Source of the DNA: Acheta domesticus
Lineage: Eukaryota > Arthropoda > Insecta > Orthoptera > Gryllidae
NCBI GenBank assembly: GCA_031308135.1
Contig: JAHLJT010000631.1
Span: 33,899,522 to 33,963,521, forward strand
Length of the DNA: 64,000 nucleotides
Reading direction: 5' to 3'
Shown piece by piece: positions 45,450 through 57,455 of this stretch. The notes under the pieces were generated by a model. That model ran no database searches and had not been told where the DNA came from. It worked only from the letters and a program-made list of their open reading frames with translations. The position numbers were made by a program, and so were the translations under genes. Positions within the stretch are counted from its first letter, which is position 1, and every line of letters starts with the position of its first letter.

Positions 45450-46990
45450 CACAAGTTCAAACTAGTGCTACAGAATGGCGCAGACTTTCCCGTCTTAGTT
45501 TTCTCTTTCCTTTGGTCTCTGCTACCTATATGGACTTCCTACATACTCTTGCCAGCTGCCATCTATTGCCGCCCAAAGTACATTTTTTTTGACATTTTCT
45601 TAATTTTTTGTTTTCCACCTGGTAGAACAAATATTATTTTAAGAATATTAAAGAACAGTAAAAAATCGTCCTTAATGGCAATTATCTTTGAATAATTTGG
45701 AGCCGTTTTTAAGAAAACAGTGTTTAAGCTCTACTGTAAATGCGAAATTTGAAACTGTTTTTCGCAGAAAATGTTTGTTTTCAAAAAACCTTAATTTGAA
45801 ATCATTTGAAGCACTTTAACTCACAAATACAATAGTCTACAAATTGATGAAAATATGCATATTAACGGTGTGAGAAAGCTTTCAAAAAAATTACATATGT
45901 GTAATTTTTGATAAAACAGAAGAATATCCAATCATGAACTTTTCAATGTATTAAAGAGTGCAATTAGCATTATCTGTTTGAAAACTTTGAAGAAAAAGTT
46001 TGGAACCATTACAAATTGGCATTTGAACGTTTCTGAAAAATATTCTTTAAAGGACATGTACTCATAAATATAATAATGTAAACAAATCACCACTAATGTA
46101 AATATTAACAAAGTGAGAGCCGAGTCAAAATATTACATTTCTGTAATTTTTGTAAAAGCAAAAACATGAACCAAACTGATGTTTATGTCATCTCATAGAG
46201 CATATTTAGAACTATCCCTACCAAAAATTTAAAGAAAAAATTTGGAGCAGTTTTTGAGAAAATCTATTTTTTTTCTTATTTTTTAAAATTGCACGTATGG
46301 CACACACTATTGTGCAAAAAACTACTAAAATTATCAAAATAATACATGACCTTAATGAAAGAAATCACTATGGAGAACACATTTTATTTGAAGGAAAAAT
46401 ATCTCGTCTTCAATTTTTATAGATGTAGGAAGACGCCAAATTTTGAATTTTTTTTGCAATTTTCAAAAATTTAGAGTTAACTGTGAAAATCAGACATATG
46501 CCACCTTCACTACCATATTTAATTCTATTCTTACAAGAAATTTAAAGAAAAAGTTTGGAGCCATTTTTGAGAAAATTTTGGAAATGTTCAGGGGGCTTCA
46601 AGTAAAGTACCCCCAAAAATTCATGAATGTTTTTCAAACTCGCAAAGCTTTGACTCAGGCCAAATGGTTTGGTATCTTTAGTTCAGAAAAAATATCCTGT
46701 GTATGGAGTAGGCGCTGGTGTTTACATACACCGGGTAGTCAGACGGATGTTTTGCCGTCAATTGGTTTTTTGGTGTCAAGGACCCACAAAACTAGGATTC
46801 TGGCTACACCACGTTTTAGAGGATTTTTTTTTCTTAATTTAGCAACTGTATTTATCCACTTTTTCTTAATCAGTGCTCGGCAGTGAATTTTTTTTGCCAA
46901 AAATCCACATTTTTTTTGTGCAGCATTACATAACCGTCCCTATAATACAGATATTACTCTGTATACATATGTGTATATGGGAAAGTAAAA
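45450..46990 (-). repeat. Dispersed repeat family A, copy 6 (near full length, reverse)
   Basis: It matches copy 8 (about 60005-61615) in reverse orientation from 'ACTAGTG(GT)GCTACAGAATGG' at the left to the terminal hairpin 'GTCCCTATAATACAGATATT ... GGGAAAGTAAAAATG' at the right. The two together define a length of about 1.55-1.6 kb. It contains many stops in all frames. Confidence 0.8.
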
Positions 46991-49900
46991 ATGAAAACAA
47001 TAATAGCATTTTAGCTTTTGTCATTCCAGGATTCAAGTGAGAAATAGTTTAGTCCACAAAAGTATTTTGTAGAGGCAGCATATGAAATGAAACAAATTCA
47101 TAGTCATTGCACCAAAAGTGTCTCAGTAAGAATAAGTTTGGTAGGGAAGTAAAATTTCTGGTAGATGGAATATGCACAAAAAAGTATCTGGTGGTCACAT
47201 GCAATTAATATTTCAAAGAATAGATAATTTCCTTCCATGTAAATAATGAGAAATTTAGAATTAAAAGAAATATTAGAATTGTTTTATTTACTAATTTTTT
47301 AAATTAATGAATTCTTGATGATTATTTTTCATTGTTTACATTCCTTTTTTTAACTTATTTTAACCAGAACAAATGCCTTCTTGCTACCTTCTTTTGGAAG
47401 TACTACCTTTTTGCTTGCATGCGTATTTTAGGTTAAATAAATGTCTGAACTCCGTGCTCTATTAATGACAATATTACTTGGCTCACTCATACCAATCAAT
47501 CGAACAATCTAAGAAATATTCAAACTTACGTTATTTTGCACACTGAATTGTAAATTCTTTTGGAACTACATGTTTATGAAAGTCAAGTATGTCACCTTTT
47601 TAACTCTTCAACTCTTACAAGTCAGTAAAGGAAGGTAGATGGTTGTATCCCCCATTGCCAGTTTTTTGAAACATTTTTCTTGATGAAATTTACAAAGAAC
47701 TAATCATGTGTTTCATTAGGGAGTTTGTGCATCCTCGGACATTAAAGCACTATCGATCTTCTGCACGTGCACAGTTCATGTTTTGAATCACTTTTGTGCA
47801 TCTGGGCATGCATAAAAGATCAATAGTTCTGTTCACTATGGTGTGCACAAACTCCCTATTAACTAATAACAAATCAGAAAACCAGATGCGCAACAACTGA
47901 CATAAATACATAAAAGAAAAAAAAAGTGAAAGAAAGGAGAAACCAATATCTTACCAATAATTAAGACATTTAGACTCAGTTAATTATACTGAATGATGGG
48001 ATAGTAAAAAAGTTTTATTCATACTTCTATTACTTTTGTTAAATGTGTATGTGTCTGTGTGAAGTGTAGTCCAGCTGTACCATTACATGCCATCAGGGTG
48101 GCGCATGAGTTGGCCAGGCCTGGATTAACGATTAATAAAATAAAATAATAATAATTATTATTCAGTGTCTTGGTATAATTTATTGTTAAATTTTTCTGAT
48201 GTAAATGGTATTAGGTGTTAGGTAATGAAAAATTACTAGTACGTAATCATATTTAACATGAAGGGAACGATATGTAAATTGGTTTGATATCATCTTAAAT
48301 ATGATTACCTTCGACATACATTTATATTTCAATAAGACATTCATTAGTAGCAGTTAAAAAATTAATTGAATCTAAGATCAAAACCCTAAAAAAATACTGG
48401 TCACAGATTTGTGCTATTGTTGTTTAGGTGTGTACATTTTCATGTATTTTCACATGATTATAATGTGCACCATGCAGACATTATTTGTTCTTGTAATCAT
48501 TCAATTATTATTCCTCATATTTGTTCACAACTATTGTTCAACATCCAAGTATTGTCAATGTTAATATTACCAATTGTTAATCAAGAATTTGAGTAGGCTT
48601 CATTGTTTATATTTACACGTCTGTGTTATTAATTTGATCTTCCATTTCAGGTCTTCCAGATTTTATATTTCAAATACTTCCTAGTTTCAACACTATATAA
48701 TAAGCAAATGTTGCTGCATATTATGAATAATCAAATTCTCTACTGTAATGCACTATGTTACAACTTGCAAAATGTTTATATTATGGAAATTGATGTTGAT
48801 AAGTAGTAATACCTGTAGGCAGAAAAGTTTGAGTATGCTGTTAGTTTAGAGATTTATGTAATTTGAGAATTTCATTTCTTAAAAGTGTCGGTGAAAGTTT
48901 GAAATGAATTTTTAAATGATCATTAATTTATTATTTCAATTACTCTTAAATGCTGTAAACACTTGAAAAGATATTGTGCTCATAAATGTTGATAACAAAT
49001 GTGACCCCTTTAATTTTCACGTGTTTACTGTACAGTGAGGATATTATTTTTTCTCTTAGAATTAGACCGTATTGCAATCTTCTCCTCAGGAAGTCCATTG
49101 TTCTTAATTTTGTTCCTATTTCATTGGCCTATCTTTGTCATTTTTTGAACAATGACCCAGTTTAGTGTTGGGTATCTTTTGATTTTAGTGATCAGAGATT
49201 ACTAATTGAGCCTGTAGAAAGAATTCTCAGCATGTTATTCGAATTTTAATATCTTGGGAAAATTGTAAGAACAAACAACACATGTCTATTTTTGTATTTT
49301 TAAAGTACCACTCAAATCTCTGGTTGCGATTCTTTTTTGTTCATAAGTTGCACTAAACCATTTATCCAAATTTGTAATTTTCATGTATTACAGAATTGAC
49401 TTGTGAAGTGAACAAAGAACATAAAATTACTTCAAGTAATAGGGGAACATGGTTTCTCTATCCAAGACTGCTGTAGTATTGACTTGCACAGTTCTCTCAA
49501 TTTCCAACAATAAAATTATTAATTTGTTGTCAAGAGCTCCTATTTTAAACTTATTTGACTGAGTTAATTTAACTAGAGAATCACAAGTATAAAGTATGGT
49601 TCTTGTTTGGAGATACCTATTTAAAGAAACTCGAAATGTTATTAGTGTTGCTATTTTAATTCTTTGTGCACTTTATGATCGTTAGTTGACTTTCATTTAA
49701 CAACTCTGCCAAATGTTATTTAAGACCTAATTGCACATCTTTTGGTGTCACAAACTAGTTGTAGTGTTGTGCTGTTAAAAGTGGTAAATCAAACAAATTG
49801 ATGACTATGTAGTTTTTCTTGTTTTGAGGTTGTGTACATTAGTTTCATTTTTGAGGATAACGAATCAACTTGTGTAATGAAACTAGAAGTTTTGTTGCAT

Positions 49901-51990
49901 CTTGACTTGATTTCCTATGTTTTAAAGAATCATTACTCTTCAGAGTAATGTGATACAATCAATGCATGTTGCCTGACTTTGCTGTTGAAAATCTGATTTT
50001 AATTCTTATTGCTTGGAATTTGATATTGACATTTTGTCAGGTGTTGGTGCCAGAATGGGACAACATGTTTTTAGATTTCTATTTATCAGGATGTAAAATA
50101 TGTTAAAACCTTTAGTCCTACAAATCTAATAACCCAACTCTTAGTCAGGCTTTCTATTTCAGTTCGCTATGGAATTCTGAATGTAGTAATATAATAGGAC
50201 CGAGGTTCACACTCATTTTCTCATTTGAACAGTCCTTCTAAAAATCAATATAAATTTGCAAACTCTCCTTTGCAACCATTAATAGAATTAATGAAGACAG
50301 TAAAATTAGGTTGTCATTAAAATTTCTTTTCCGTATTACAAAGAAGCTCATCACTAAAATTTTAAACCAAATTGTAAAAGATCTGTAATAAAATGTGATG
50401 GTTTCCACTACATAAAAAGAAATTAATTCTATAAAACAGAGCATTCATTCCAATAAGCTGTAAACAAACAAAATTATCTTCAATGTCAATGGGTACCAAC
50501 TTGTTCTAATGTAAACTTGGTTGAGGTTAAAATAACTTGAATGGTGCAAAAATGTGCCTGTTGGTTAAAAAAAGTAAAGTCTAGTTTAGTGTCTGTGAGA
50601 GTTGTAAATCAAGTTGTCCATTTAATATCTTTTTGTATTTATTTATAAGGTAAGTGTAGGTTTGTTTGAAAGTTAAAATTTCATCTTAAAAATTATTTTT
50701 GTGGACCTCCTTTACAAAGCTTGTAAACCTCTGTGCAGAACCCTGTGATAGGGATAGAGGTAACATTATATTTACAAAATTGGTTTCTAACTAGAGGTTC
50801 AAAAAATGCCTTTGAAATAGCAGCTTTCACAACTGTAAGCAGCTCAACTTTTTCTCCGTCCGTGTGGTGCATCCTAGATCAATAAAAAATAGATGGCTAT
50901 ACAAGTTTGAAGAATAATGTTTACTTGATATATATTCTGAATTTGCTAATGTGTTTCTAGCTGCATGTTAGAAACTTCTTCCAGGTTGTTGGAAACAGTG
51001 TCAAACAACACTCTGTATTTTGAAAGTAGTTACATGTTTTACTAAATGTCATTAATGAATATTCGTGTATACAATGATTGAGTAGTTTTGACAAGTAGTT
51101 AATTTAAGTCATCAGATCAAATGGTTTATTGATACACATGGCTTCATATTTTGAGGTTCAATTACTGTTATTATGTGCCTTTAGTATCTCATACAATAGA
51201 ATATTCAGTGCAGTTGTAGTATGTTCCTCATGAATGTATGTACAAAACGTTTCATAAAATGTTTGCAGAATTCTGAAATTTAGTAGTTTATGAATCATTT
51301 ATGATTTTCTAAAACAGATTCAGACATTGGTTTTTTTGTGACCTCCTTTTAATGGGCATGTGGAAAATATATTTTAGGCATTAGCAAATTGTATTTATAT
51401 GTACATATTTTGTTATTAAATAAAATTGTATGTATGTAATGATGTTAATACTATTCCTCTCCAGTTTTTCCCATGTTAGTGGCCAGAATTGAAGAGTATT
51501 TGCCACAATCTTCTATGGTCATTTTCCTCATATTTTCTCCACAAATGTATATTGTGTGCTCTTCTAGTAATTCATTAAAATTTATCTACATGTCATGCAA
51601 ACTTTCATGAAATTTACACATCTTTTTAAAAAATGGACAATTTCAATGACTTATTTCAAGATCAGTGTTTGAACAGATTTTTTTAAGGAAATATATAAGG
51701 ATTTTTTAAATGTTGAGGCTTCATGTAAAGTCAAAACATGAAGATAAATATCTGCAATGCATCAACATGCAAAAAGATTAACTATATTTGTATGGTGTTC
51801 ATATTATTTTATCCTACTCCTGTAGGAAGTGTTTGACCGCATGCTTCTGTGAGTATCAACATAGATGGCATCAATTAAACTACTTGGTAGACAAAATGTG
51901 GCATTATATAGATAACATGAAGTAATGCAACTTCTGAGTGGGCTACAAATGAACATTCTGAAGCTTCATCTCAGCTTCCATCAAATTCAA
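46991..51990. other. 5-kb AT-rich region without recognised genes
   Basis: Only short ORFs occur, none with family resemblance. One palindromic MITE lies at 47716-47861. An AAT-rich tail follows 'CAGGCCTGGATTAACG' at about 48115, possibly a hAT-type end. The region could include a long 3' UTR or regulatory DNA; nothing in the sequence decides this. Confidence 0.4.
47716..47861. mobile_element. Palindromic MITE
   Basis: The ends are GGGAGTTTGTGCA and TGCACAAACTCCC, flanked by TA on both sides, with inner pairing 'CACTATCGATCTT'/'AAGATCAATAGT'-like. It is about 146 bp and noncoding. Confidence 0.75.
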
Positions 51991-53130
51991 GGTGGATGCT
52001 TTAGGTGGGAAGCCATTCCAATTGGAATTGTTTACTCCCAAGCATGACTATTACAACGAAAGAAATTCTTTCCCTCAGGGTCCAGTGTGGCAGTGTCTCT
52101 CTGGCGGGAGATACCTAGTTGGGGGAAAACCCGCGCTAACCAACGTTAGGTCGGCGCCGGATCTCACCAACTAGCAGATCACCGCCAGAGGGAAAGCGTG
52201 CACTAAACTTACAGGACAAATGACCTTAGCAGTTGACACGCCCGGAATCACTAATCAATCGAAATTGAGCTCCTGTGGCATCTTTGCTATCGAGCAGAAT
52301 CTCCGGTCCTCCGAATATCAGACGGACGATGATTTTGCAGATACGTAGCTTCAGCTCCAATAGCTGCTAAATCTTTTCGATACGTTCTCATTTTCTTCTC
52401 CTATCTGTCGGATGGTCTTACCCAATAGAGCAGCCAAATTCTCTTTGGACGACTCTGGTTGCTCTGATGAAAATGCAGCCATTTTCATAGAATCCTCCAA
52501 AGAGGAGACTTTTCCAGCTCTAGGCACGGCAGTCCTGTCGCTGCACCGTGGTAGCCCTACCTGTATTTACAAGTTCGGATGAACATGGTGCCAATGTTGT
52601 GAGAGCCTGGATTCGGGAGTAAAGTTGGAGGAGCGGAACTTAGCCTCCTTTAGATGCTTTCGGATTCGGGCACTTCGGGAAATGACTCGAAGATGTAGCT
52701 TCCCTTTGTAGTTCTTACTGTTTTTGGATCATAAAAAGATTAGGGGGACATAACTAGGAACGGTATCATGATGTCGAAGTCGAACCACATGACTCAAATC
52801 GATGGCCGTATACCCCCCCCCCCGCTTTCTGGGTCAGGATCTTTCTGCTAGTGAAAATGTAGGGATTCCCTCGCGATCCTGCAATGTCATATCTAACGAG
52901 GTGGACCAATAAGCACATTGGTGGCCTCTACTGCTCTAATTGCCGTCACCACCATCGACTTTGCAGCTACTGCAGTTTTCTAAGCTGTGTCAATTTTACT
53001 ATTTGCTGTTTACGTGCCGACCATGTCAAACGGCGCGCGCAAGCAAATCTCGAAACTCCGCCAAGAGGGTGCATTACGAACTCGCTGCGTTCAAGAAACC
53101 GCTGACCCGTAGCCAAGAACGGATTTCTCA
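51991..53130. other. Region upstream of the Jockey-like LINE, unclassified
   Basis: Composition rises towards the LINE. An imperfect inverted repeat, CTCTGGCGG...CTAGTTGG and its complement, spans about 52098-52196 around a GC-rich loop. The minus strand has broken open stretches (about 52750-52330) that might be a decayed ORF, but I recognise no domain. Confidence 0.35.
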
Positions 53131-53143
53131 TTAGCCCACCGGG

Positions 53144-53151
53144 GTATATAA
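53144..53151 (+). promoter_or_regulatory. TATA-like box in a short palindrome upstream of the LINE ORF1
   Basis: GTATATAA lies between CCACCGGG and CCCGGTGG arms (53136-53159), 138 bp before the ORF1 ATG. It could be an internal promoter of the LINE or the host promoter of an older gene; this is a motif call only. Confidence 0.35.
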
Positions 53152-53191
53152 CCCGGTGGACAAGCAGCAGACAGCAGAGGCGGGATACAAC

Positions 53192-53270
53192 AGCCCTTCT
53201 AAGGGCTAAAAGAGCGAAAGCCGTGCTTGCCCTTTTCAGGGCCTAAAACAAAACAGTCCTTTTTAGGGCT
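53192..53270 (+). other. Three consecutive histone-mRNA-like stem-loops in the LINE leader
   Basis: AGCCCT-TCTA-AGGGCT (53192-53207), GCCCT-TTTC-AGGGC (53229-53242) and AGTCCT-TTTT-AGGGCT (53255-53270) each have a 5-6-bp stem and a UYUN-type tetraloop. These match the architecture of the replication-dependent histone 3' stem-loop. The first is followed by AAAAGAGCGAAAG, similar to the purine-rich downstream element. No histone coding sequence is adjacent. Confidence 0.6.
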
Positions 53271-53288
53271 TATTTAAAACGAGCAAGG

Positions 53289-55149
53289 ATGTCGTCGCCG
53301 CCGGCGTCTCCCGCGCTCCCTTTTTCGACCCCTTCGGGGGGAGGAAGCGAGGGGCGAACACAGCGGGGGACAGTGAAACGGCACTGTTCCCCTTCTACGG
53401 AGCGCACATGCCCGCAAAGGACCCCGTCTGCTTGCAGGAGGAGGCAAGCGAACGGGCCACCGGCCGCCGTGATGCCGCTGCCGCCGACGCCGACGCCCAC
53501 CACTGCGGGCGCCGCCGCTGCGACCTCGACGCCGCCCGACACACCGGGCGCAGATACCGCCTCACCTGCGCCAGTCGGCGAGGCCGAGGACCAGGAGGAG
53601 GGCGAGTTCACGCTCGTCCGCCGCCGCCGCCCACCCCCTTCTTTCTCTACGGGGTGGCGGACATCTTGCCCTCCTTGAGGGGCTGCAGACGGCCTGCGGT
53701 GACGCCGAGATCACCGCGGAGGTGGCCGGCGACGCCGTACGAGTGCGGTGCGCCTCCCATGCGGGGTTCCGGCCCTCGATGAGAGAGCTGTGGAGTACCA
53801 CACGTACTCCACAGGAAACGCGAAAGTGCTGCGGTGAGCCCTTCGGGGCCTTTCGCTCGAGCTTTCGCTTGACGTGCTCCACACTAATCTGGCCCGTTTC
53901 GGTTTCCAGGTTACGAAGCTGGAGCGCATGACCAGCCAGCGGCCGGGACGACGCGCAGGGTGTTGCCGCTCATCATGGCGTCCCTGCACGATACGGAGCG
54001 CCACCGGGGGCTCCTGGAGGTTCAGGCGATTCGTGGGCTCCGCGCGGACCCACGCAATGTCACAATTGCCTTGATTTCGGGCATGTGGCGCCGCACGCGC
54101 TGCAGGCAATGCGGCGACGCTCACGACGTCGCGCGTTGCCTTCTGGGGGCGAACGCCCCCGCGGAGGAGCGCCATTGCGCTAACTGCGATGGCGACAACC
54201 ACGGCGCGAGATATCGGGGCTGCCCCGAATTCAAGCGCCGTTGTTACGGGGGGAACCCGGCGCAGCAGGAGCGGCACCGGCGCCAGCAGCGGGACCGAGA
54301 GCGACGAGCCCGCATTCAGCAGAGGCGAGCAGCCGACACGCAGTCAGAGGCGTCGCATTCTCTCTCACGGGAGCGCGAACCTTTGCGCCGCCGCTCTCCC
54401 ACGCCACCGCCGCCGCAGCCGCAATCACCGCGGCCTCAGCGTTCGCAGCGACGCGAACGCCCGCGCGCCCAGCGGCAGCAGCGTCGCCAGGAGCGCTCCT
54501 ATACTGCGATTTTTGTAGGAAGAGCTCTCAAGATAACTCAAATCCCATCTTCGCGATGGAATATGTCACGGCATTTCGTATCATTCACAGTCGTTCCGCT
54601 AGATTTCGCACGATCGCGACTGTATGAAGCAGTGCTTGCGATCATGCGACTTCTACCGGCAAGACCGAGAAAAGACGCGAAATGCCGTGACATATTCCAT
54701 CGCGACGATGGGATTTGAGTTATCTTGAGAGCTCTTCATACAAAAATCGCAGTATAAGCAGACGCCCTGGTACCTCGCTCCCGCCCCACCCGGGAGCGCC
54801 AGCCGCCGGCCGCCGCCACGGCCCGCGAGGAGCGCGCTGCTCGCGTGGAGCAGCGGAGGCGGACGGCGGAGGCGAGCCCACTCCCCGCGTCCCTGGGTGA
54901 GCAGATGCGCGCCATGGATGCGACGCTGGAGGACCTCGCCCGAAACGGGGTCGCTCCGGAGCGCGTAATGAGCGCGCTGATGCGAGCTATCTCCGGCTGC
55001 GACCCTAAGGAGTGGCCGCAGATCATTCTGCGTGTTGTGGGCAGCAATTATTGCTGCACTCGCACGAGGCGATCGAGGCTGCTGCGGGGGGAGCGTCGAG
55101 AGAGGCGAGCCCGTCCTCACCTACACCACGTCCCGCCCCTGCCCCTTAA
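53289..55149 (+). pseudogene. Jockey-like LINE ORF1 (gag-like, PRE_C2HC and CCHC knuckles), broken
   Basis: ORF1 starts MSSPPASPALPF and has a low-complexity Pro/Ala N-terminus ending EEGEFTLVRRRRPPP, a common lead-in to the RNA-binding part. A PRE_C2HC-like region follows (VEYHTYSTGNAKVL, LERMTSQRPGRR), then CRQCGDAHDVARC and CANCDGDNHGARYRGCPEFK knuckles and an Arg/Gln-rich stretch. After the MITE, a helical C-terminus follows (MDATLEDLARNGVAPERVMS). A TGA in the PRE_C2HC part and a frameshift near 53955 disable it. Confidence 0.75.
54502..54754. mobile_element. Palindromic MITE family C, copy 1 (inside LINE ORF1)
   Basis: It begins TACTGCGATTTTTGTA and ends with its complement, and TA is duplicated (54500-54501 and 54755-54756). 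The whole 253 bp folds back on itself, with inner blocks 'CAAATCCCATCTTCGCGATG' and 'GTCACGGCATTTCG'. LINE ORF1 text is continuous when the segment is skipped. Confidence 0.9.
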
Positions 55150-55224
55150 ATAATGGCTATGTCTCTTTCTTTTTATAGGAATTGCGACCTCGTTGCCTTC
55201 TGGAACTGCAACGGCATCTGTTCG

Positions 55225-55610
55225 CGTTCTGTACGGGATAAAATCTCAACGTCTCCAAATTTGATATCGTTTTCACGGCAGGAGAAAGCGGGATCGGTCA
55301 CTACCGACATTTCAGTATGTTCCAACCAGTTACTTTTGTGTTCGGAGAAACTAGTATTCAAGCTCCATTGAGTGTTCCCGATGTACGTAGCACCACAAGA
55401 ACACGGAATCCTGCAGACGTCTGTGATGACAGCGGGCCTCCGGTATCCTTTGCCAATTGAAACAAGCAGCTCAGCCGTATTGTAGATTTGAAAATGGTCT
55501 GGATGTCATGTCTTTTTACCATTTTTTCTATACGCTCCGTCAAATCGTTCGAGTATGATTGGCTGATTTTTCGGTGTTTGCGCGTTCTGCATTCTAGCAA
55601 ATGCATTTTT
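55225..55610 (-). mobile_element. Penelope-like element fragment with a GIY-YIG endonuclease domain
   Basis: Minus-strand translation gives DVCRIPCSCGATYIGNTQWS, then a SFSEHKSNW block and VVTDPAF. This corresponds to the CCHH-plus-GIY-YIG domain of Penelope-like elements (IPCSCG-x-x-YIG, conserved Ser and His). Upstream residues (about 55610-55450) belong to the linker; reverse transcriptase is absent. The short frame extends a few codons into the antisense of the LINE ORF2 start, so the junction is near 55225. Confidence 0.65.
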
Positions 55611-55834
55611 ATTAGGGTGAGGAGCTCTTGGCTTCAACGGAAGTTTCCTTGAGCCTGTAGCGGATCTGCTGACAAGGTGATTGAATTCCCCGATTATATT
55701 TTATTCACATAACCAGGGCGCGTAATGGAGGAGGGTTATCATCAGCTTTCTTCTGACTTGGGTAGTAATTTGATAATTTGTTCAAATAAATATCTGTGGT
55801 ATTACAACATTTAATGAACCAATGCTAACAATCT

Positions 55835-56790
55835 AAACTGATACGAGAAGAATGAAAAACGGCTGAAATTGTATCAATATTTAAGAAAGGAGATCGTAAA
55901 ATGTCAGAGAACTACAGAGGTATTAGCTTGCTTAATTCAACACATAAGTTATATGCCAGAATTATAAACAAAAGACTCCTAAAAATAGCAGAATCGCTAG
56001 TGGATGAAGAACAAACTGGTTTTCGAACAGGAAGGTCAACTACAGACAATGTATTTGTTCTACAGCAAACCATGGATAAACGAAGATAATTTAATCTACA
56101 AACGCATATGGCATTTATTGATTTCGTTAAAGCTTTTGATAATGTTGATAGGAGGAAACTTTGGGGCATTGTGGAAAATTATGGCTGCCATATACTTCGG
56201 TTTTTCTTTCTTGACGCACGGGAGTGTGTCAATAAAATGGAATATCTCACGGTATTTCGTGTCGTTCTCGGTTGTGCCGCTAGGTGTCTTCTGATCGCGA
56301 CTGTATCGAGCATGCGACTCCTGGCGGCACAACAGAGAATGACGCGAAAAACCGTGAGATATTCCATTTTATTGTCATACCCCCGCGCGCCAAGAAAGAA
56401 AAACCGAAGTATAGTCCTCTAATAGAAACAATTAAAAGCCTCTATAGTAATTCAAAAATATTTATTAAGACAGATTGCATAAACACGGAAGAAATTTTAA
56501 TTAACAAAGGCGTTCGACAAGGATGTTCAATGTCGCCGACACTTTTTACCATATATGTAAATGACATATTTCTGAGATGGAAACAAAACATTAAACCAGG
56601 AATAAAATTAAAAGGAAAATATATTAAACCTTAGAAAGAATGGAAGAAACAAGACTGCCACGATTAGCATACACTTACAAACCGAGAGAGAGAGATAAGA
56701 GACATGGGAAGACTCACGAGAAGATGGAAAGATACAGTGGACAGGCGTAAGCATAACCTATGAAGTGTAGAAGAAGAAGAAGTAATGTCG
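55835..56790 (+). mobile_element. Short LINE (RTE/Craack-like RT) with an internal MITE and internal deletion
   Basis: The RT reads KKGDRKMSENYRGISLLNST, then ARIINKRLLKIAE, DEEQTGFRTGRSTTDNVFV and FIDFVKAFDNVDRRKLW. After the MITE (56193-56411) it resumes at TIKSLYSNSKIFIKTD and GVRQGCSMSPTLFTIYVNDI. It then jumps past the catalytic YADD to a C-terminal GRLTRRWKDTVDRRK block and an (AAG)n tail at about 56769-56782. Clade assignment is tentative. Confidence 0.7.
56193..56411. mobile_element. Palindromic MITE family C, copy 2 (inside a LINE RT)
   Basis: It starts TACTTCGGTTTTTCTTTCTT and ends with its complement, flanked by TA (56191-56192 and 56412-56413). It shares inner blocks 'ATGGAATATCTCACGGTATT' and 'GTCGTTCTCGGTTGTGCCGC' with copy 3. 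Confidence 0.9.
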
Positions 56791-57129
56791 TGTGTGTTGG
56801 CTTTCCGTTCACCTTGGGACCAAGGCAACCGCCAGCCGTTTTGCTGACCGGTACATATAAAATGTCAGTTTGCTAATCGCACAGCAGTTTGCGCTTGTGT
56901 TGTGTTTCGGAGTAGACGTGCTCTCGGGGGCGCAGGGAGAGATGTCGGAATGCGCAGCAGTGCGAGGAAACACTTGTAGTTTTCGAACGTGTACAACGTG
57001 CGTACGATACAGTGCAATTATTTTAGCGTGGTCGGTGAACGTCGATGTCTCAGAGCTGCCGGATGAGTCCATTCCTCAAACTTATCGGTTTAGCAGATAG
57101 CGCGTCCCTTTCCAGCATATGTTGACAGC
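56791..57129. other. Intergenic segment, possible promoter-like GC block
   Basis: Moderately GC-rich with a short plus-strand ORF (56870-57100) that I do not recognise. It could be part of an unidentified repeat. Confidence 0.3.
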
Positions 57130-57455
57130 TCTACTTCAGTTGTGTAAACATTGGCGGATGGACAGACGGACGGACACGGACGGATGGACAGACGAACGGA
57201 TGGACAGACGGACGTTTTGCTTTCCATTGGTTTTTCGATGTCAATGACCCAGGGAACAGAAACAGGAATTCTGGCTACACTACGTGTTAGGGATTTTTTT
57301 TCATAATTTAACAACCGGTTTTATCCACTTTTTCGTTATCAGGGCCCGGCAATGAATTTTTCTGCCGAAAATCCGCCGTTTTTTTCGCGGAGCATTACGT
57401 AACTTTCCCTGTACTACGGATATTACTCCGTGTATACGTATGTATACGGGAAAGT
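57130..57455 (-). repeat. Dispersed repeat family A, copy 7 (partial, reverse)
   Basis: It reads, in reverse, the 'GACGGACGTTTTGC' block, 'TCTGGCTACACTACGTGTTA', 'TTTATCCACTTTTTCGTTAT' and 'GGGCCCGGCAATGAATTTTT'. The terminal hairpin follows: 'AACTTTCCCTGTACTACGG ... GTATACGTATGTATACGGGAAAGT'. It preserves the terminus best of all the copies. Confidence 0.85.

Larger units (their letters stand above)
53137..55230 (+). mobile_element. Jockey-like LINE: leader, ORF1 and the first codons of ORF2; 3' part missing
   Basis: The copy has its 5' region and lacks the rest, the reverse of usual LINE truncation. The layout is a TATA-like block, three stem-loops, ORF1 (53289 to about 55149, interrupted by a MITE at 54502-54754) and the ORF2 start at 55153 (RNCDLVAFWNCNGI, the endonuclease N-terminus). 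Similarity stops near 55225, where a minus-strand Penelope-like fragment begins. Strong GC bias sets it apart from the flanks. Confidence 0.75.

Noticed and set aside
53270..54428. Several minus-strand Ala/Gly/Arg-rich ORFs
   Set aside because: They are antisense shadows of the GC-rich LINE ORF1.
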